Source: Methylophaga sp. (GTDB lineage Bacteria; Pseudomonadota; Gammaproteobacteria; Nitrosococcales; Methylophagaceae). Taken from it: DNA of 33,482 nt. The DNA is taken from contig WTAY01000134.1 of the NCBI GenBank assembly GCA_013139345.1, positions 1 to 33,482 on the forward strand. The letters are read 5' to 3'. The position numbers and the translations under genes are program-made. Under the pieces are notes generated by a model that did no database searches, had not been told where the DNA came from, and saw nothing but the letters and a program-made list of their open reading frames with translations. Below, piece after piece: positions 1 through 9,605 of the stretch (position 1 is the stretch's first letter; each line of letters opens with the position of its first letter).

Positions 1-258
1 GATCTTATCCCACGATTAGACACGGAAAAGTTAGATTTGATACTGGTCGAAGGCTTTAAGCATGAAGTCATTCCTAAAGTTGAACTCTACCGCCCTGCAT
101 TAGAAAAACCATTACTGCACCCTAATGATTCTAATATCATTGCGATTGCAACAGATGAGCCACTCAACACCAGCGTAAGTATCGATCAGATCGATCTCAA
201 TAATATCGCTGAAATGGCTGATTATATTCAAACCTTTATTGCTAACTGGAAGGCTTAG
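1..258 (+). CDS. mobB: Molybdopterin-guanine dinucleotide biosynthesis adapter protein MobB (C-terminal part)
   Basis: The reading frame is open from base 1 and ends at the TAG at 256-258, so this is the 3' part of a gene that starts outside the window. The track starts it at an internal TTG, which is not a real start. The translation contains LILVEGFKHEVIPKVELYR, characteristic of MobB, the GTP-binding partner of MobA in attaching GMP to the molybdenum cofactor. The N-terminal P-loop lies outside the window. moeA starts 2 bases downstream, which supports a molybdenum cofactor operon. Function is inferred from this motif and the neighbour. Confidence 0.85.
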   Translation, partial: DLIPRLDTEKLDLILVEGFKHEVIPKVELYRPALEKPLLHPNDSNIIAIATDEPLNTSVSIDQIDLNNIAEMADYIQTFIANWKA

Positions 259-260
259 AT

Positions 261-1520
261 ATGGCTGAATTTACTCCCCAACCAAGTTGTGCCGATGCTC
301 ATGAGCCCAATAGTTTAAGTGTTCAAGAAGCTAGGCAACGCATTAAAAACCTCATTACTCCCATCACAACATGGGAAAAACGTTCATTACGTGATGCCTT
401 GGGTTATATCTTAGCTGAATCCATTATCTCGCCTATTAATGTCCCACCTCATAACAACTCAGCAATGGATGGTTATGCTATTCATGGCAGTGATTTAAGT
501 GACAAGCCTGTTACTGTTAAACAAGTCGGAATAGCCTTCGCTGGACAACCCTATGTGGGTTCTATTAAGTCAGGTGAATGTATTCGAATTATGACTGGGG
601 CCATGATGCCTGATGATTGTGATACCGTCATAATGCAAGAGCATGTTGACGTTAATGATTCATCTATCACCCTACATGGCACACATTCAATCGGACAAAA
701 TGTTCGTTCTGCCGGTGAAGATCTGCAACAAGGTGAAGAAGTCTTAACGCCAGGTCATAAAATAATGCCTGCCGATCTTGGTTTAATCGCCTCTTTAGGT
801 ATTGCTGAACTCACCGTTAAACGAAAACTGCGTGTTGCCTTTTTCTCAACGGGTGATGAGCTACGCTCAATTGGCGAGACTTTAGAAGAAGGACAGATTT
901 ACGACAGCAACCGTTATACCTTATACGGTATGCTCAAGCGCATTGATGTTGACTTCATTGATATGGGCGTTATTCCTGATCAAAAAGCGGCATTACGTCA
1001 GGCACTCCAATTAGCATCAAAACAAGCGGATGTCGTGCTAACGTCAGGTGGGGTCTCTGTTGGTGATGCCGACTATGTGAAAGAAATGCTCACTGAACTT
1101 GGTCACGTTGATTTCTGGAAAATAGCAATGAAGCCAGGCAGACCGCTCGCCTTTGGCAAAATAAATGATGCTTTATTTTTTGGTCTACCGGGCAACCCAG
1201 TATCTGTAATGGTAACGTTCTACCAGTTTGTAAGTGCTGCATTACAACAACTGGCGGGACTACCTGAACAAGCAAGCCAACATATGCAAGTCAACTGTGT
1301 CAGTACTATCCGTAAACGTGCAGGTCGGTTTGAGTTTCAACGCGGTATTTTATTTCAAGATGAGCGCGGTCTTACTCAAGTTAAAACGACAGGTGAACAA
1401 GGTTCAGGCATATTACGTTCAATGAGTGTTGCCAACTGCTTTATCTTATTAGAAGAACAATGTGATGGTATCAAGCCTAATACTACTGTCACAGTACAAC
1501 CATTTTCAGGTCTTATTTAA
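261..1520 (+). CDS. moeA: Molybdopterin molybdenumtransferase MoeA
   Basis: The 419-residue length is normal for MoeA, which inserts molybdate into adenylylated molybdopterin in the cytoplasm. Visible family motifs are NSAMDGYA near residue 65, MTGAMMPDDCDTVIMQE near 110, the MoCF-domain signature SGGVSVGDADYV near 260, and GLPGNPVSVMVTF near 310. The C-terminal beta domain is present. The ATG is preceded by GGA-AGG 7 bases upstream, inside the end of mobB. It sits between mobB and ttcA with no gaps, so the three are probably co-transcribed. Confidence 0.96.
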   Translation: MAEFTPQPSCADAHEPNSLSVQEARQRIKNLITPITTWEKRSLRDALGYILAESIISPINVPPHNNSAMDGYAIHGSDLSDKPVTVKQVGIAFAGQPYVGSIKSGECIRIMTGAMMPDDCDTVIMQEHVDVNDSSITLHGTHSIGQNVRSAGEDLQQGEEVLTPGHKIMPADLGLIASLGIAELTVKRKLRVAFFSTGDELRSIGETLEEGQIYDSNRYTLYGMLKRIDVDFIDMGVIPDQKAALRQALQLASKQADVVLTSGGVSVGDADYVKEMLTELGHVDFWKIAMKPGRPLAFGKINDALFFGLPGNPVSVMVTFYQFVSAALQQLAGLPEQASQHMQVNCVSTIRKRAGRFEFQRGILFQDERGLTQVKTTGEQGSGILRSMSVANCFILLEEQCDGIKPNTTVTVQPFSGLI

Positions 1521-2387
1521 ATGACAGCCACAATAGCCAAAAAGAATTTAGAACTCAATAAATTAAAGAAGCGTTTACGCCGTAATGTAGGTCAAGCAAT
1601 CGCTGACTACAATATGATTCAAGATGGCGATAAAGTCATGGTCTGCCTATCCGGTGGTAAGGACAGTTATACCCTTCTTGATATTTTAATGAATCTACAA
1701 AAACATGCGCCGATTGACTTTGAGATAATTGCTGTCAACTTGGATCAAAAACAACCCGGTTTCCCAGAACATATTCTGCCTGAATACCTCTCTAAAATTG
1801 GTGTTCCTTTTCATATTATCGAGAAAGATACCTACAGTATCGTCAAAGAAATTGTACCTGAAGGTAAAACAACGTGTGGTATTTGCTCACGCTTACGCCG
1901 TGGGTCTCTTTATGGTTACGCCCGTCAAAATGGTATTACCAAAATTGCCTTAGGTCATCACCGTGATGACATCATTGAAACAGCTTTTCTAAATATGTTT
2001 TATGGCAGTAAAGTAAAGGCTATGCCACCTAAACTATTAAGTGATGATAAAACCAATATTCTGATTCGCCCTCTCGCCTACTGTAAAGAATCTGATATTA
2101 TTCGCTATTCTGAACAACAAGACTTCCCTATTATTCCTTGTAACCTTTGCGGCTCCCAAGAAAATATGCAAAGGCAAGTAATCAAAGAAATGCTGCAAGG
2201 CTGGGAAAAACAACACCCAGGTCGTTTAGAAAATATATTCCGTAGTCTGCAAAATATATCACCATCACAATTAGCTGATAACGCACTTTTCAACTTTAAA
2301 GATCTTGAATTACAACGTCAGAAACCGACGGGCAATGAAGATACCGCTCATGATGATTTACAATATCCACTAGCACGGGAAGGGTAA
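1521..2387 (+). CDS. ttcA: tRNA 2-thiocytidine(32) synthetase TtcA
   Basis: The 288-residue protein is an ATP-dependent tRNA thiolase that makes 2-thiocytidine at position 32. The PP-loop [13 protein letters not shown] lies near residue 45. The cysteines that hold the Fe-S cluster are in [12 protein letters not shown] (near 120) and PCNLCGSQE (near 210), and [16 protein letters not shown] is also typical. The ATG directly follows the moeA stop codon, which suggests translational coupling. Nothing appears truncated. The only unusual point is its placement in a molybdenum cofactor operon. Confidence 0.96.
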   Translation: MTATIAKKNLELNKLKKRLRRNVGQAIADYNMIQDGDKVMVCLSGGKDSYTLLDILMNLQKHAPIDFEIIAVNLDQKQPGFPEHILPEYLSKIGVPFHIIEKDTYSIVKEIVPEGKTTCGICSRLRRGSLYGYARQNGITKIALGHHRDDIIETAFLNMFYGSKVKAMPPKLLSDDKTNILIRPLAYCKESDIIRYSEQQDFPIIPCNLCGSQENMQRQVIKEMLQGWEKQHPGRLENIFRSLQNISPSQLADNALFNFKDLELQRQKPTGNEDTAHDDLQYPLAREG

Positions 2388-2388
2388 A

Positions 2389-3591
2389 ATGCAACAACCT
2401 ATAGTAAACCCACAGCCAGTTAAAAAATTTGCCTTATTCGAACTCGGCTTTAGACCTTTTTTCTTATTTGCTAGCTTATTTTCCATCATCGCAACATCTA
2501 TCTGGATGGCAGCATACACATTTGGCGTATCACTACCTATCAGTAGTTATACCAGTCCCATCGCATGGCATGGTCACGAAATGGTCTTTGGTTATACTAT
2601 TGCCATTATTGCTGGTTTTCTGCTCACCGCGGTTAAAAACTGGACTGGCGTACAAACTATTAAAGGCTGGCCGCTAGCCAGCTTGGTTTTAATATGGATT
2701 CTTGCCAGAACATTTCCTTTATTAGGTTTACCACTCTTATTTGAATGGGCTGCACTGCTAGACCTGCTCTTTCTTTTGGGACTTATTCTTGCAGTCCTTT
2801 ACCCGATAGTTAAAGTAAAGCAATGGCGTCAACTAGTGATAGTCTCTATTCTCGTACTGGTTTTTGCTGCTGATCTTCTATACTACCTTGGTGTATTACA
2901 CATTGTTGATCAAGGTATCTCATGGGGGCTATTCTCAGGCGTTTACCTTATCATGGCACTGATTTTTATCCTAACTAGACGTGTTATGCCTTTTTTCATC
3001 GAACGCGGTGTTGGCTATCAGGTTCAGCTTAAAAACTGGTCTTTTATTGATGCATCAAGCCTGCTCTTTTTGGCTGCATTATGGATCGTTGATGTCTTCC
3101 TAAAACAGGCATTATTAACGGCACTGTTCTCGTTAGTATTGGTCGTATTACACGGTACTAGATTATGGGGCTGGTACACCAAAGGAATTTGGAATAAACC
3201 TCTTTTGTGGGTACTATTCCTAGGCTACAGTATGTTTGTATTAGGCTTTGCACTAAAAGCTATCAACTTCTTTAATCTGTACCCAACATCCATTCCACTT
3301 CATGCCTTCACTTATGGCGGTATAGGTTTAATGACATTAGGCATGATCTCTCGTATATCACTAGGCCATACTGGAAGAAATATAAACGAACCACCCAAAG
3401 CATTAACATGGGTATTTCTTACCCTCTTCGTAGGTGCAATAACTCGAGTAATAATGCCAATACTCCTGCCTAGTGCCTACCTTCATATAATAGGGCTCGC
3501 TCAAGTATTATGGATAATTGCTTTCAGCATCTTTTTATATCATTATCTAATGATCTTTATTAGACCTAGGGCTGATGGACAAGCTGGCTAG
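2389..3591 (+). CDS. nnrS: NnrS family membrane protein
   Basis: This is a 400-residue, very hydrophobic protein with about 12 predicted membrane segments. It begins with FALFELGFRPFFLFASLF, the typical NnrS opening, and carries WHGHEMVFGYTIAIIAGFLLTAVKNWTG and later ISRISLGHTGR, whose histidines are candidate haem or metal ligands. NnrS proteins are haem- and copper-containing inner-membrane proteins linked to nitric oxide and nitrosative stress. It starts one base after the ttcA stop, with a GGAAGGG-like ribosome site. Family assignment is firm, but the biochemical role of the family is only partly known. Confidence 0.92.
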   Translation: MQQPIVNPQPVKKFALFELGFRPFFLFASLFSIIATSIWMAAYTFGVSLPISSYTSPIAWHGHEMVFGYTIAIIAGFLLTAVKNWTGVQTIKGWPLASLVLIWILARTFPLLGLPLLFEWAALLDLLFLLGLILAVLYPIVKVKQWRQLVIVSILVLVFAADLLYYLGVLHIVDQGISWGLFSGVYLIMALIFILTRRVMPFFIERGVGYQVQLKNWSFIDASSLLFLAALWIVDVFLKQALLTALFSLVLVVLHGTRLWGWYTKGIWNKPLLWVLFLGYSMFVLGFALKAINFFNLYPTSIPLHAFTYGGIGLMTLGMISRISLGHTGRNINEPPKALTWVFLTLFVGAITRVIMPILLPSAYLHIIGLAQVLWIIAFSIFLYHYLMIFIRPRADGQAG

Positions 3592-3639
3592 TTTAAAACT
3601 AGTGTTACTTTTAAACACTTACCCGCCTCTAAGTATCGG

Positions 3640-3669
3640 AACTTGCCAACCGCTATGTGTTGGCAAGTT
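3640..3669. terminator. Perfect 10-bp stem-loop after nnrS, possible terminator
   Basis: AACTTGCCAA and TTGGCAAGTT are exact inverted copies separated by a 10-base loop, 49 bases after the nnrS stop. No run of T follows on either strand, so intrinsic termination is doubtful. It could instead be an mRNA 3' stabilising hairpin or a protein-binding site. Confidence 0.35.
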
Positions 3670-3741
3670 AACGAACACCCTTTTCAAGACCTTAATATTA
3701 CTGTTATACCCATGATAAATGAAGATACATGTTCCCCACTT

Positions 3742-3821
3742 CGTCATTTCCATAAAAATGGGAATCCATGGATAATGAAAATAGTCACTATCGTTAGATC
3801 CCCGTTTTCACGGGGATGACG
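3742..3821. repeat. Imperfect inverted repeat with CGTCAT...ATGACG ends
   Basis: The left arm (3742-3767) begins CGTCATTTCC and the right arm (3796-3821) ends GGGGATGACG. The right arm's reverse complement matches the left arm at most of 26 positions. The right arm folds by itself into CCCCGT-TTTC-ACGGGG. Elements of the form CGTCATTCCC...GGGAATCC and its inverse are common intergenic repeats in gammaproteobacteria. Only one copy is in this window, so membership of a multicopy family is inferred. Confidence 0.6.
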
Positions 3822-3840
3822 AGCTTTATTAAATCAACTG

Positions 3841-3936
3841 CACCTTGAATGATATGGGTATATAAGGGGAGTGGTTTACTTCAACTTAGAACCCTAAAAA
3901 TCAAGTCATACATCTTGAATGATTACAGGTATAAAC
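3841..3936. repeat. Pair of ~26-bp direct repeats
   Basis: CACCTTGAATGATATGGGTA (from 3841) and CATCTTGAATGATTACAGGT (from 3911) share a core CTTGAATGAT followed by GGTATA, with one base of length difference. A diverged inverted copy (TTATACCCATGATAAATGAA, from 3704) lies on the other side of the CGTCAT repeat. The pattern is weak but repeated three times within 240 bases. Confidence 0.4.
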
Positions 3937-3974
3937 GATTGATGCGTTGATAATTAACATCAAAAACAATGGGG

Positions 3975-4364
3975 TTATTGAACGCGAAAAGTAGCTAATT
4001 CCATACCATTATTAAGCTCTTCCACTAACCATAATGGTCTTTTTCCAAACCCTTTCCATGTTTTGCCTTCATCACTAGGGTGCTGGTATTTAATTTCAGC
4101 TTCAACACGCGGTTTGCGGGATGCTGTAATTGAAATTCGCATAGATTTTGCTACAGCGATAAGGGCAACAGATGGCGATACTTTTTTCTGCTTCGATAAA
4201 GAACGCACAGCATCTGCCACCAGCATGACATCAGTATCCTTACTATTTAATTCTGATGTTTTTTTTACTTTTAATTTCTTAATTTGTTTCTTTGACTTCG
4301 AAATTAGGCTTTGTAATTCTTTTTCCGATAACTGACCTAACTCTGTTGATAATTCATTCATCAT
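3975..4364 (-). CDS. H-NS family nucleoid-associated protein
   Basis: This 129-residue basic protein has an N-terminal helical region rich in Leu and Lys (residues 1-40), suited to oligomerisation. It ends with the H-NS DNA-binding module IKYQHPSDEGKTWKGFGKRP followed by LWL (residues 91-113), matching the family pattern Tyr...G.TW.G.G..P.W. H-NS proteins bind AT-rich DNA and silence transcription. The usual QGR loop is here FGK (106-108). Two ATG codons stand in tandem after AAGGAG; the second (4361) has the better 7-base spacing. A strong promoter lies upstream, so it is probably expressed alone. It converges on nnrS. Confidence 0.85.
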   Translation of the reverse strand: MMNELSTELGQLSEKELQSLISKSKKQIKKLKVKKTSELNSKDTDVMLVADAVRSLSKQKKVSPSVALIAVAKSMRISITASRKPRVEAEIKYQHPSDEGKTWKGFGKRPLWLVEELNNGMELATFRVQ

Positions 4365-4399
4365 GATTCTCCTTCCATAGGATTTAAAACAGAAATTCG

Positions 4400-4428
4400 A
4401 TTATAACCCTATCAAACTAAAACCTCAA
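4400..4428 (-). promoter_or_regulatory. Sigma-70-type promoter of the hns gene
   Basis: On the minus strand TTGAGG (4423-4428) and a perfect TATAAT (4400-4405) are separated by exactly 17 bases. Transcription would begin near 4393, about 30 bases before the hns start codon. This is the clearest promoter in the window. Confidence 0.75.
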
Positions 4429-4447
4429 AAGAACAACTTTCTTTCAA

Positions 4448-4702
<255 letters not shown>

Positions 4703-4754
4703 TTAACACTCCAAATTAAAACTTATTTGATAGATCTTAGCGGTTATTGAACAA

Positions 4755-5801
<1,047 letters not shown>

Positions 5802-5821
<20 letters not shown>

Positions 5822-7106
5822 CTAATACCGTAATCATTTTATCTGCTTTAACACGTCGAGAATACGCATCTTTTATTTGCTCAATTGTAATTGCATTTAC
5901 TTTTGACTTAAATGTGTCTAAATAATCTAAAGGTAAACCATAGAAGCCTATCATTGCTAAATAGCCAGCAATTTTACTATTACTATCCAATCTTAGGGCA
6001 AAACCACCTGTAATATTTTGTTTTGCGGCAACTAACTCCGTTTCCGTCGGCCCTTTTTCAGTAAACACCTTTAAGGTATTTTTCATCACATTTAAGGCTT
6101 CTTCAGCTTGGTCGTTTCGGGTTTGCAAGCCAAACTGATACGGACCTAACTCTCTCATCGGTCTAAAGTAGCTATAAACACTATAAGATAAACCTCGCTT
6201 TTCACGCACTTCATTACTTAGCTGCGACACTAAGCCGCTACCGCCCAAAATATGATTACCAACATAGAGTGCAAAATAGTCTTTATCACCACGGTTCATC
6301 CCTACTTGTCCCATCACGATATGTGTTTGGCTAGATGGATGCTCAATAATGATTGTTTTCTCTTGTGATACAGCTGTCACTGGGGTTAATGCTTGTGCCG
6401 AGTCACCCGCTACGAGCCCTGACGATAGCTGCTCAGCAATACGTTTGGCTTCCTTAATTGTAACGGCACCGACTAAAACAATAACTGCATTTTTAGCCAC
6501 ATAATACTGTTGATAAAATGCCTTTAATGATGCAAGTGTCAGTGTTGAAACAGAGTCTTCATTGCCTGCTGGCATTGATGCATAACTATGTTCGCCATAG
6601 ACATTACTATAAAAAGCCCGTGAAGCAAGTGCAGAAGGTGATTGCTTCTCAGCTTGCAAGCCAATCAACATTTGTTTTTTAATTCGTTCAAATGAGTTTT
6701 CTGGAAAATCAGGCTTGCTCAACACCTTGGTAAACATCGCTAATGCAGGGGTAAATGCCTCTTTCTCAGTTAACGTTCGTAAACTGACTACCGCCATATC
6801 TCGCTGGGATGAATTACCAAACTGGGCACCAACATCCTCAAACGCTATCGCAATCTGATCGGTATCTAAACCACCAGCACCTTCATTCAGCATGGCATTC
6901 GTCAATAATGCTAAACCTGACTGTTTGCCATCTCGTGCCGCACCGGCATCAAATGCAACGGTAATATCAACCATTGCTAACTCAGGTGCAGGGACAAAAT
7001 AAACCTTAGCACCATTCTCTGTCTGCCAATGCTCAATATTGGGGCTGGCGTGTACTGATACCGTTAGCAATAAACTCAATAAAACACCTAATAGTTTAAC
7101 GTCCAT
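5802..7106 (-). CDS. M16 family zinc-peptidase homologue, probable inactive partner subunit
   Basis: The 434-residue protein starts with a signal peptide (LLGVLLSLLLTVSVHA), so it is exported. It shows M16 architecture, including SLKAFYQQYYVAKNAVIVLVG in the first half and ILGGSGLVSQLSNEVREKRGLSYSVYSY in the second. Where active members carry HxxEH, this one reads LALLTNAMLNEGAGG, so the zinc ligands and catalytic Glu are missing. Paired active and inactive M16 subunits are known, as in mitochondrial processing peptidase and bacterial two-subunit forms. It overlaps the active partner upstream by 11 bases and rsmD downstream by about 20. Confidence 0.9.
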
Positions 7107-8466
7107 GACGAGCTCCTGCTGATGCTACGGGTCTTTTACTATCAAGAGGCATTGGAATAAGTTCAGCCACTGTTAACCCTTTATCTTTAAAGTATTTTTT
7201 CGCCACAGCTTGAACTTGCTCTGCGGTTACCGCTTGCACATTTGCCACATACTGATCAGTTAATTTCCAGTCCAGTCCTATTGTTTCTAACATGCCAATT
7301 TGCATTGCTTGATAAAACACACTATCTCGTTCATACACCGCGTTAGCCACAACTTGCGCTTTAATTCTGTGCAGCTCTTCTTCACTCACTAATTCTGTTT
7401 GTAGCTTTTCAATTTGGCCCATTACTGCCAGCTGTAGCTCTGCGATAGAGTTGCCTTTTGCCGGTGTGCCAACAACTAAAAACATATCTGCCAAACGAGA
7501 AAACAAGCCATAGCCAGCCCCCACACTAGCCGCCACTTCATCACCACGAACTAACTCGCGACTAAAACGAGCGCTTTGCCCCCCATCCAAAATACCCGCC
7601 AGCATTTCTAATGCATACGGTTCCCAGCTTTGTTCTTTATCTACCGTGTTCACAACAGGTACCTTCCACCCCATCATCATATAAGGTAATTCAGCAGGAG
7701 CTTGTACTTCAATTGTTCGTTTTCCTCGTTGCTCAACTTCTGTTTGAGGTTTCAATTGCGCAGTGGTTTCTGGTTTTAATGGGCCAAAATATTTTTTTGC
7801 TAAGTTATAAACAGCCTCAGGCTCAACATCACCTACAATGACTACTGTTGCATTATTCGGTGCATACCACTTCTGATACCACTGGCGTAAATCAGTCGCC
7901 TCATAATGGTTAATATCACTCATCCAACCAATAACGGGATGATGATAGGGACTATTCACAAAGGCCGTGGCGTTAAACGCTTCTCGAACTAAGGCATGTG
8001 GATTGTCTTCCGTGCGCATTCGACGTTCTTCCGCAACGACTTCGCGTTCTTTTAGCAATTCGGCCTCATCAATCACTAATTTGCGCATTCGTTCAGCTTC
8101 TAAACGAAAACTTACTTCTAAACGATCTTTCTCTAATGTTTGAAAATAAGCCGTATAGTCTCGACCAGTGAAGGCATTTTCACGGCCGCCATTGGCAGCA
8201 ATAATCTGAGAAAATTCATTAGGGCCGAGGTTTTCAGTGCCCTTAAACATCATATGTTCAAGTACATGCGATATACCTGTAATGCCATTATGTTCGTAAC
8301 TTGACCCCACTTTGTACCAGACTTGTGACACCACAACAGGCGCACGATGATCTTCCTTAACGATAAGTTTTAAGCCATTATCCAACTGATATTCACTCAC
8401 ATTAGCAGTGGCTATCACTGGTACGACTAACAATAATCCAATTATTCTTTTAAATTTAGTAAGCAT
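7096..8466 (-). CDS. M16 family zinc metallopeptidase, active subunit
   Basis: This 456-residue protease has a signal peptide (KFKRIIGLLLVVPVIATA), the zinc motif HVLEH at residues 67-71 in GISHVLEHMMFKGTENL, and the downstream EVVAEERRMR segment that supplies the third ligand. The second M16 domain (GGQSARFSRELV) follows. The track starts at a TTG at 8505; I prefer the ATG at 8466 because the signal peptide then begins correctly. It would degrade peptides in the periplasm with the partner gene downstream. It is divergent from ftsY, the same arrangement as in Pseudomonas. Confidence 0.9.
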   Translation of the reverse strand: MLTKFKRIIGLLLVVPVIATANVSEYQLDNGLKLIVKEDHRAPVVVSQVWYKVGSSYEHNGITGISHVLEHMMFKGTENLGPNEFSQIIAANGGRENAFTGRDYTAYFQTLEKDRLEVSFRLEAERMRKLVIDEAELLKEREVVAEERRMRTEDNPHALVREAFNATAFVNSPYHHPVIGWMSDINHYEATDLRQWYQKWYAPNNATVVIVGDVEPEAVYNLAKKYFGPLKPETTAQLKPQTEVEQRGKRTIEVQAPAELPYMMMGWKVPVVNTVDKEQSWEPYALEMLAGILDGGQSARFSRELVRGDEVAASVGAGYGLFSRLADMFLVVGTPAKGNSIAELQLAVMGQIEKLQTELVSEEELHRIKAQVVANAVYERDSVFYQAMQIGMLETIGLDWKLTDQYVANVQAVTAEQVQAVAKKYFKDKGLTVAELIPMPLDSKRPVASAGARHGR

Positions 8467-8535
8467 ATGCTTCTCACAACCGTGACATGATAAAATTTGT
8501 AGCAATTATAGTAAGTGTAACGACAAGCAGAGAAT
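8467..8535. promoter_or_regulatory. Divergent intergenic region of the M16 genes and ftsY
   Basis: Sixty-nine bases separate the two start codons and must hold both promoters. On the minus strand 8505-8510 reads TATAAT, a good -10 for the protease operon, but no matching -35 stands at 16-18 bases. On the plus strand GTGACA (8482) and TATAGT (8507) are 19 bases apart. Assignments are tentative. Confidence 0.35.
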
Positions 8536-9600
8536 ATGTTTAGTTTCCTAAGAAAAAAAAATAAAGTAACAGAAGAAGTTCAGCAAGACAGTGAACAATT
8601 AGAAACCCAAGTCACCGAGCTTGATAATACTAATGAGACATTGCCAACAGTCCAAGCTGAACCCACAGAACAAAAGACAAGCTTATTTGGCCGTTTAAAA
8701 CAAAGTCTGAACCGTACAAGTTCTAAACTAACTGAAGGCTTTGCATCGCTCGTTCTTGGTAAAAAAGTCATTGATGATGACTTATTAGAAGAACTTGAGA
8801 CACAATTGCTAACCGCCGACTTAGGTGTTGATGCCACGCAAACAATCATTGGTGACTTAACCCAACGTATTGCCCGTAAACAACTGGGTGATGCCGAAGC
8901 GCTTTTCACCGCACTGCGTGATGACATGGTTAAAATTCTCCAACCAAGTTGCATACCGTTAGTGATTCCTGAGCAAGAAGGTCCGTATGTCATTTTAATG
9001 GTCGGCATCAATGGCGTTGGTAAAACCACCACGATTGGTAAGCTGGCAAAACAATTCCAAAACCAAGGCAAGTCGGTCATGCTCGCAGCAGGTGATACCT
9101 TCCGTGCTGCGGCAGTAGAGCAACTTCAAGTTTGGGGTGAGCGTAATGATATTGCTGTTATCTCTCAACATAGTGGGGCAGATTCAGCATCTGTTATTTA
9201 TGATGCATTACAGGCAGCTAAAGCACGAAATATAGATATTCTTATCGCTGATACTGCCGGTCGCTTGCATACTCAAACCAATCTAATGGAAGAGCTCAAA
9301 AAAGTAACTCGCGTGATGGGGAAACTCGATAATAGTGCCCCACATGAAGTCATGTTAGTACTGGATGCAGGTACTGGACAAAATGCGCTCTCTCAAGCCG
9401 TGCAATTTACTTCTGCGGCAGGCGTTTCAGGTATCACATTAACTAAATTAGATGGCACAGCTAAAGGCGGTATTATCTTTGCAATCGCTAAAAAGACAGG
9501 CCTACCTATCCGTTATATTGGTGTTGGCGAAGGGATTGATGATCTTCGCTCATTTCAGGCGGAAGAGTTTGTTGATGCACTTTTAGGTCGTGAAGACTAA
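8536..9600 (+). CDS. ftsY: Signal recognition particle receptor FtsY
   Basis: The 354 residues contain an acidic N-terminal A region (1-55), the helical N domain, and the GTPase G domain. The P-loop GINGVGKT is at 157-164, followed by DTFRAAAVEQL, DTAGRLHTQTNLMEEL and TKLDGTAKGG. FtsY docks ribosome-bound SRP at the inner membrane and hydrolyses GTP together with Ffh. The RNA partner, 4.5S RNA, is also in this window at 18640. It heads the ftsY-ftsE-ftsX-rpoH set. Confidence 0.97.
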   Translation: MFSFLRKKNKVTEEVQQDSEQLETQVTELDNTNETLPTVQAEPTEQKTSLFGRLKQSLNRTSSKLTEGFASLVLGKKVIDDDLLEELETQLLTADLGVDATQTIIGDLTQRIARKQLGDAEALFTALRDDMVKILQPSCIPLVIPEQEGPYVILMVGINGVGKTTTIGKLAKQFQNQGKSVMLAAGDTFRAAAVEQLQVWGERNDIAVISQHSGADSASVIYDALQAAKARNIDILIADTAGRLHTQTNLMEELKKVTRVMGKLDNSAPHEVMLVLDAGTGQNALSQAVQFTSAAGVSGITLTKLDGTAKGGIIFAIAKKTGLPIRYIGVGEGIDDLRSFQAEEFVDALLGRED

Positions 9601-9605
9601 AAAAG

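Larger units (their letters stand above)
3588..3974. other. Non-coding, repeat-rich stretch between convergent nnrS and hns
   Basis: About 380 bases hold no credible gene. They contain an AT-rich 15-bp palindrome over the nnrS stop (CTAGTTTAAAACTAG), a stem-loop at 3640-3669, an imperfect inverted repeat at 3742-3821, and a short motif related to CTTGAATGAT...GGTATA seen twice directly (3841-3866, 3911-3936) and once inverted (3704-3731). I see no convincing T-tract terminator for either flanking gene. The stretch looks like the resting place of small dispersed repeats. Confidence 0.7.

Noticed and set aside
7096-8505. Longer M16 protease starting at the TTG at 8505
   Set aside because: The extra 13 residues (LQILSCHGCEKH) precede a good signal peptide, and the ATG at 8466 fits the family start better.
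8580-9080. 166-residue minus-strand ORF across ftsY
   Set aside because: It lies wholly inside ftsY on the other strand, has a Ser-rich composition typical of a shadow frame, and shows no ribosome site or family motif.
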